A stretch of 64,000 nt of DNA, taken from assembly GCF_019112545.1 (NCBI RefSeq), contig NW_025064922.1:41050-105049 (forward strand), given 5' to 3'. Within the stretch, counting starts at the first letter, position 1, and every line of letters begins with the position of its first letter. Source of the stretch: Guyanagaster necrorhizus. Lineage: Eukaryota > Basidiomycota > Agaricomycetes > Agaricales > Physalacriaceae. Below, piece after piece: positions 58,258 to 64,000 of this stretch. The notes under the pieces are model-generated. The model ran no database searches. It saw nothing but the letters and a program-made list of their open reading frames with translations, and was not told where the DNA came from. The translations under genes and the position numbers were made by a program.

Positions 58258-58707
58258 ATGCCAAGTTGGCGCGACCTACCGAATTACTACCCTCAACCTT
58301 GCGTCCCCGCGTATCAGGTTATTTGATTTTATGCCTCTCGGATCCTCTCACACTTCACCTCATCTTCCATTCTAGGGCTTGGTTCGTGTCATTGACATGA
58401 ATCATCAGATGTACGGCTGCGCCGTAACAATCGACAGCAAGTCGACGAGATTGACTGTAGGTCGTCTGCCATTCGGTATTCTTGTAAACGTTATCTTAAC
58501 CCCTGCTCAGGACGGAAATTGGGTTTACTCTGTTTGGTGGCCGGACAATACTCTCAACAAGAGGGGATGGATATTCAACAAAAGTCATACGACTTTTGTG
58601 CATGCCCAGCTGGAAACTGTCCAACATAGTAAGTCGGCCAATTCATGTGGCGCATAGTCCCTCTTTTCATTCTGTCATTAGAGAAAAGACGCTCACGCCA
58701 GTGGTAG
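58258..58707 (+). CDS. Small unrecognised protein, four exons
   Basis: Proposed exons 58258-58317, 58376-58456, 58511-58628 and 58682-58707, joined by GT-AG introns of 58, 54 and 53 bp, give 94 residues. It starts MPSWRDLPNYY, has a Trp-rich centre (NWVYSVWWPDN) and ends with a basic tail KKRRSRQW. A TATA box upstream and the regular intron sizes support a real gene. No signal peptide, membrane span or known domain is visible. The last acceptor is uncertain: a shift of two bases would read on to about 58813 and give a longer, non-basic end. It has no functional link to its neighbours that I can see. Confidence 0.5.
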
Positions 58708-58813
58708 AGGTTACACCCAGTATCATACGCTCGTTACAATATGGGCCACTTAGTATACTATATGATGTATTTTTGATGTACACCAGCGTTTATGAAAGCC
58801 CTGCTCTGTTATG

Positions 58814-59495
58814 AATTTCCGCGAGGAAACGGAGAGCTGTGGATATGTTTGGACTGTATTGCCATTCTCAAGTAGAGGTTCAATCTGGCATTAAGGCAGT
58901 CACTCTTTGATTCAATGACATTCGGCATTTCCTATCAATTTTCGCTCGCTTGCTCTCCTTGCCGAACCGATTCGGAGATCAGAGATCAGCTCAGACGTGC
59001 TCCGACTGAGATAAGAACATGAAAAATGGGCTGCAGGGTTGGGAGAGAAAGTCCTGTTGGAAGTTTAGAGGCCTTTGAAGGATAATGTCAATGAGCGACT
59101 TCTTGTTTTGGTCTAGTCCTGACCGACTGTGACTAAAAGGGATGTTTTAATAGTGAAGCCTGATCCAGAACGACAAGGGTGTTTCCTACATGTACGTATA
59201 CAGTAAGCCCTGGCCCTTCAGCCATTATACGCAACTGAGAAGACGATATTCTATAGTTATCCCATGACCGTCATGAAATCGCGATCCCGACTCGGGGCCG
59301 TCCAAGATTTGCGGTCTGTGATGCCGTTACAAATGCGATGTGAAATGCTATCCGAGTCCGAGTCGGTAAGCGAGATTTACATCTCCTTTGGGAGGATCTA
59401 CGCCGCTTAGACAAGGACGGACCGCAAGCGATATTGTGCAAGCAATAGCAATGAATAAATATTGTTAAGTTAATAATACAATCCTATGAAGTAGT
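58814..59495. other. Intergenic region with a short repeat
   Basis: Convergent intergenic DNA before the 3' end of the prenyltransferase gene. Positions 59286-59330 resemble 61952-61999. No gene seen. Confidence 0.4.
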
Positions 59496-60757
59496 TTAGA
59501 GAGGCACTCCTTCAATGACCCGGTGAACTACAGCATCAACAACCAATCCACCAAGAATGAGATTTCCAATAGTCGGCGTTTGCAAGAAAAACTTCATGCA
59601 CTGGCTGGGCTTGTCAATGTCCGTCACGAGGAGTTCCTTCAGCAAGATGAAGGTCGAGGCAGCGACGGCGATGTAGTAGGCGATACCCTGGCCATTCAGA
59701 TAACCAGCCCATGACATCAAAATGGCAAAGCCGACGGTGGTGACAGAGCAGATAGGTATGGTGTATTTGCCGCACAAGATGGCGAATGACTTCATGCCAA
59801 TCTTGACATCGTCCATCTTGTCCTGGTGTTGATACACCGTCTCATATGTGACGGTCCACAATGTCGCACCGAGGTACGCAGCTGTGAGGGCATAATAGGG
59901 AATTTGGCCATCGGGTGTAAGATCGGCCCAGCCCATGTAGACACCAATGTTGAACATCAAGCCCTGAGAGAAGGTTAGATTGCGGAATTCGCGTGGATTA
60001 CGAAGATGCTCACCAAAGGAATGGGGGCAAAGGACATCCAGCGCTTGCAAGTGGGATATAGCACATATAGCGGCCATACATACATGGAAATGCGTAGACT
60101 AAATGGGAAAAGGTAAACATTAGCTGGAATATAGGATTTGGAATGAGAACACTCACGCATCGGGGCTCAGAACCTTGAAAGCCAAAAAGACGCCAATCAC
60201 AACTTGGAGAGCGAAGAACAACCAGGCACGCTCGATACTGATAGCACCTCTGGGAAGAGCACGGTTCTTCGTACGATCGACGTTCGCATCAATGTCATAG
60301 TCGAGGATATCATCGATAGTCATGATCTGAGATCAAAGAGATAAGATGTGGAAGACGGTTTCGGAAAATCTAAACTCACCAAGCATTTGATACCGATGCA
60401 GAGGAAAAAGTAGACGATGGCCCGGGTAAGGCATTCCATTCCCGTCAGCTCAGGGTAGACGTGGTAAATCATCGCTAAAGACCAAGCTAATATTCACAAT
60501 TAGCGAACCAGGCTAGAGGCAGATAGATATTCATACTCACCCACTGGCAAAAACACCGTCGCACAACCCATGCCGTTTTGGAGACGGCAGAGCTCCCAAC
60601 AAGCACGGATCTCAGTCCACGTCGGGGGCGCGAGGAGGGCATTGACGTTCGAGAAGATCGAGGCAAAGCCCGAAGTAATGGCCTCCTTCGGACCCTTCTT
60701 GAAAACCAAGGAGGAGGAGGACGGAGGAAAGATTGCAATGGTAGTGGGGAGAGTCAT
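59496..60757 (-). CDS. UbiA-family prenyltransferase (COQ2-like)
   Basis: Membrane enzyme that joins a prenyl diphosphate to an aromatic acceptor. Five exons on the minus strand (60757-60541, 60486-60380, 60326-60157, 60098-60014, 59963-59496) join in frame to 348 residues, with introns of 50-58 bp. The first Mg-diphosphate motif is MTIDDILDYDID (about residues 110-121); the second is YQHQDKMDDVKIGMKS. Hydrophobic stretches between fit the multi-span UbiA fold. True COQ2 has an NDxxDxxxD first motif and usually a mitochondrial presequence. Here it reads DDILDYDID, and the start MTLPTTIAIF is only weakly presequence-like. The WELCRLQN opening is typical of a fungal paralogue group, so the acceptor could be hydroxybenzoate or a specialised-metabolism phenol. 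ATG 60757 is the first in-frame Met. Confidence 0.85.
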
Positions 60758-62396
60758 TGAAGCAAGAGGCGGTAGACTGACTGTAGGATGCGGAGAACCT
60801 GGTATCCTCCCATCTTCACGCCCGTCCCTAAATACGAGTCGAACGCAGGGGCTTCACGCCGTGTGAGTTGGAAATCAAACTTCAGCGAAGCCAGGCGCAG
60901 GAATGATGTTGCTCCGGCTGCTCGTCAATGAAATTTGATCGACGACATTCTAAATCTAAGATTGATAGTCGACGCCTGTGATCGCTGGAATATCATTGGT
61001 AGATCTCGTCAAGATTTCCTTCATGCGGTTACGCCCGCATAAGTGAGTGACCCTGTCCGACTCGCACACAAGCGGTGATGCCTAAATGGGGAACCGCGCG
61101 GTCATAGGAAAATCCCTCGCCGCACGGTGTATCAGGCATCTTGAGGACAAAGACCGGATTGTCAGGCACCTGCGGTTTTCTATCGTGACTTGTGACTTTC
61201 GGCACATAGAAAAATCTAGGCGTAGAATATTTACGTGAACCGGTCAGAGGTCGGTTTCCTATGCGGACGAAAAGATTTAAGTTGCTATGTCCGGCTTGAA
61301 CGCTGTTTCCGCAAGGATATGCCCATATACTTATCAATCATTCTTCCGTCACTTGCAGTGCATGATTACTAAACTAGAGGTATGCTTTCAAATCTTGCAA
61401 AGATTGAACGGAGGACAGAGGAGACCAAGGACGAATTTTGGTCCCCGTCACGGGCCACAGCACTATACCTAGCTTGAAAAGGCAATTTAGGGTAAATTTC
61501 AGTCCCTCAAACCTGAGGAGAACAAAATTTCGTCAACGCGGTTACACAGCCCGACAAAATTGTACATTATTCAAGTTCTTGCTATGATCTGCATACAAAA
61601 TTGACCACCTATGGATGGCGGCCATGAGAGGAACATAAGAAACGGATCAAGTTCAGCTGAAGATTTGGAGAGAACTTTATTTGTTTCTGTTACTTTTTCA
61701 TGGACGTCGTCCACCATTCAGCGTTGTTCCTTGTTGAGCAATCCTTCTTGACGACACCGACAAGTACGAACCTACCACTAAGACGTCGCGGCGGCCTCTT
61801 ATATAGATCTCTCTATGGTATGAGGTGACCTGTGGGTGTAATGGAGAATGTGTCGTATATTGGTCAATTTTTACTGTCAGAAATAAATCTCGGACTTGTT
61901 CTGGCTCTGTGCTTTCTGCACAATCGAAAGATCGCTGGTCTTGCACTGCCACCCGACTCGGTGCCGTCGACCAAGTGCGGTCTGCGATCAGGACGTTATC
62001 CAGGTCGGTAACTTGCGTCTACCAGCAATATGCCAATCGGGCTGGGCGTTCGAATAGATCTCTGGATGTATGTTCATTTTATCTCTGTAACCATGGTCGA
62101 TCCAATTCACCTCGTTGCGATCCTCTTAAATCTCGTTTTCAAACGTAAATGGGGTATATCTATGCGGCAATCTACGTATAATGAGATGATTCACCTCGGT
62201 CCTCTAGAAAGGGATGTCCGAGTCGCGGAACAGCGTCGATAACCAATCACCCGAAAACAATTCCAGGTCGACGCATGTGATGAAATTGGAATTGTACAAG
62301 CTCACACCAATAAAGACCAACTATGCTCAGCTAGGGAATTATATCATGTACGAAACATTATGCGTTGGCAATAATTCCATGAGACATTGTTTCTAC
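60758..62396. other. Intergenic region upstream of the prenyltransferase gene
   Basis: 1.6 kb between the prenyltransferase start and the dihydroorotate dehydrogenase stop. Open frames such as 61029-61337 (minus) and 61825-62148 (plus) have no start context, introns or recognisable content. The only pattern I found is the repeat at 61952-61999, which is similar to 59286-59330. The promoter of the prenyltransferase gene must lie at the left end. Confidence 0.5.
61952..61999. repeat. Short dispersed repeat, copy 2
   Basis: CCCGACTCGG-GCCGTC, then TGCGGTCTG-GAT and CGTTA, are shared with 59286-59330, with small indels. The pair flanks the prenyltransferase gene. Nature unknown. Confidence 0.5.
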
Positions 62397-64000
62397 TTAG
62401 ACACCAACTTCTCCGGATCCCATTTTATCTCCAAGCGCATCCAAGAGCCTCTTCAGTTCCTCCGCTTCCTTCGTCAACAGTGATACTTCACTCTCCTTCT
62501 CCCTCTCTTTCCAGCTAAGATCCTTTACGGCTTTACCCACAACATCTGCCCACGTAACCCCATCCTTTGCCAGCGTCTCGACAATCTGGTCCTTAATACG
62601 TCTACACGCACCAGCACCATCATACCCAAAGCCCGTATATACCTGCACCAGGGATGCCCCAGCCTTGGCATAATCCAGTGCGTCTTCACCGGATGATATA
62701 CCTCCACAACCAATGAGCGGGATACTCTCCGGAAGATGCTGGCGCAGCGTCTTGAGTGCAGATAGAGAGAGCTCTTTCAAAGGAGCCCCGGATAGTCCCC
62801 CGGCTTCGGCTTTGCTTGCTGTAACAGATGCATGAGATATGAATAGAAAAGGAAACATATTACTGACGGTGGTGGAGAGAAGAAGGTCGTGAGATGGTGG
62901 TGTTGCTCACGATGACACCGTCGATGCGGCTATTCCGTATCACATCTGCCATGTCAACTAGCTGGGACTCGTCAAGGTCGGGGGCTATTTTCAAGACTAG
63001 CTTGGGTTTGGGAGCGGACGTTACGGCCGATGGAGGGAGGTTGTCTCGGGCTTTTGTAACGCCATCGAGCAAGGTTTGAAGGGTATCGCGACTTTGAAGA
63101 CCACTAGATACATGGTCAATGAACGTGCCGTCGTCAGTCTGAAGCAAGCCTACCGTAGCCCGGGTGTATTCGGACTTGACACATTGACGACCAGCACATC
63201 GGAATAGGGCCCAAACATACGAACGCCATCAACAAAGTCCTGTATTGACTCTGCTGGTGAGGTCTTGTTTTTGCCAAGATTGACGGCAAGGACAGATCCA
63301 CTGCGGAACGACGCGGTGTCGTTGTCCTCCTGCAGGAACGTCGGTATACGCGCTCGTATTCGGTTCAAGACAGACATGTGGCCCTGCGAAGGAAATCCGT
63401 AACGGTTGATGACTGCCGCATCTTCAGGGAGATGGAAGAAACGCGGTCGGGGGTTCCCTGACTGGCTCAGTATTAGAAGACGTCGAGATATAATGAACGG
63501 CCGACACACCTGTGGACTTGGAGTTACACTACCAACCTCCACCCAGCTGAATCCAAGATCGAATAGGCCTTGTAAATCATTAGGAATGAAAACGCCGGAA
63601 CAAGTGGTAGCGTACCATCTATTGCCTCTCCATCCTTGTCAAATCCAGCCGCAAGACCAACAGGATTGGATATTGATTTCCCCCAGAGCTGCAAACTGGT
63701 TATATCATTGTAGAAAGATTTCGAACAGCTCAGCTCACCTCGAATTTCAGTCTCTCGTCATCCGCAACGACATCTTTGGGCCCCAGCCCACTCCTCAACA
63801 CTTGAACGGCAAACTTGTGACCTGTCTCCGGGTCTAGTGTGTATCTCAGTAGAGGCGTCAAGACATAACGGTGTATGGCAGAGCGAGAGTCGAAGTAGTA
63901 TACCGCGAAGAGACCCGCTGAAACGGCGAAGACAGTTGCATACAGGCCTGTACGGACGGGTGATTGCGGGATAAAGGAAGATTTGGTGAACAGGGTTCGA
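62397..64000 (-). CDS. Dihydroorotate dehydrogenase (quinone), class 2, 5' partial
   Basis: Fourth step of pyrimidine synthesis: oxidises dihydroorotate to orotate and passes electrons to ubiquinone at the inner mitochondrial membrane. Minus-strand exons are 64000(partial)-63739, 63688-63616, 63568-63510, 63461-63154, 63103-62868 and 62818-62397, with introns of 47-50 bp. The visible N-terminus has a hydrophobic span ([16 protein letters not shown]), as in membrane-bound class 2 enzymes. Then come [17 protein letters not shown] and the catalytic-Ser motif [14 protein letters not shown]-binding [13 protein letters not shown] and VYTGFGYDG close the barrel. A charged C-terminal extension of about 40 residues (SWKEREKE...GEVGV) follows. 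The start codon is beyond the window edge. The donor after exon 5 (CC|GTCAGT) is atypical. The only CAT-reading neighbour is the prenyltransferase, 1.6 kb away on the same strand. Confidence 0.93.

Noticed and set aside
61029..61337. Minus-strand frame of 102 codons upstream of the prenyltransferase.
   Set aside because: No start context, splice sites, or recognisable domain; composition like intergenic DNA.
62894..63837. Plus-strand frames opposite the dihydroorotate dehydrogenase exons.
   Set aside because: Shadows of the real minus-strand exons, crossing their introns.
1..64000. CRISPR array, bacterial operon or phage features.
   Set aside because: Spliceosomal introns and eukaryotic retroelements throughout; no regularly spaced short repeats.

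Overview
The window looks like a fungal nuclear genome, most likely a mushroom-forming basidiomycete (Agaricomycetes). The evidence is spliceosomal introns of 45-60 bp in every intact gene, a basidiomycete-type Argonaute, a LINE with the RNase H tail common in Agaricomycetes, and many chromovirus-type Ty3/gypsy elements. The species cannot be named from the sequence.

Layout. 1-22194 is a stack of broken Ty3/gypsy elements: A1 (gag), A2 (integrase end), E, D and G. 22195-23069 is the 3' end of a LINE with its poly-A tail. 23070-26928 is a gene island with one intact 11-exon Argonaute gene. 26929-33589 is a Ty1/copia element whose 3' LTR carries two further insertions. 33595-37225 is a truncated gypsy (H) that cuts into another gypsy (C). 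C is itself split by a complete gypsy, B (37961-46111), and its antisense ORF is split by a second complete gypsy, F (47968-56016). 56469-56996 is the 3' LTR of C. After about 57490 the DNA becomes ordinary CpG-containing gene space. It holds a small unrecognised four-exon gene, a UbiA-type prenyltransferase gene and a 5'-truncated class 2 dihydroorotate dehydrogenase gene, the last two both on the minus strand.

The retroelement block is almost free of CpG. Its reading frames carry TGA or TAG at positions where relatives encode Arg or Trp, which fits C-to-T repeat inactivation acting at CpG and CpA. The gene islands are not mutated this way, apart from the last ~100 bp of the Argonaute gene. 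Three gypsy families can be told apart. Family I (A2, B, D, F, G) has 452-460 bp LTRs and a very long gag leader. The L2 family (C, H, 3' end of E) has ~500 bp LTRs. A third repeat, L3, lies at the gag end of E and inside the copia 3' LTR.

The most unusual feature is a coiled-coil ORF of about 430-500 codons. It lies between the chromodomain and the 3' LTR and on the opposite strand to gag-pol, and it occurs in two independent elements (C and E).
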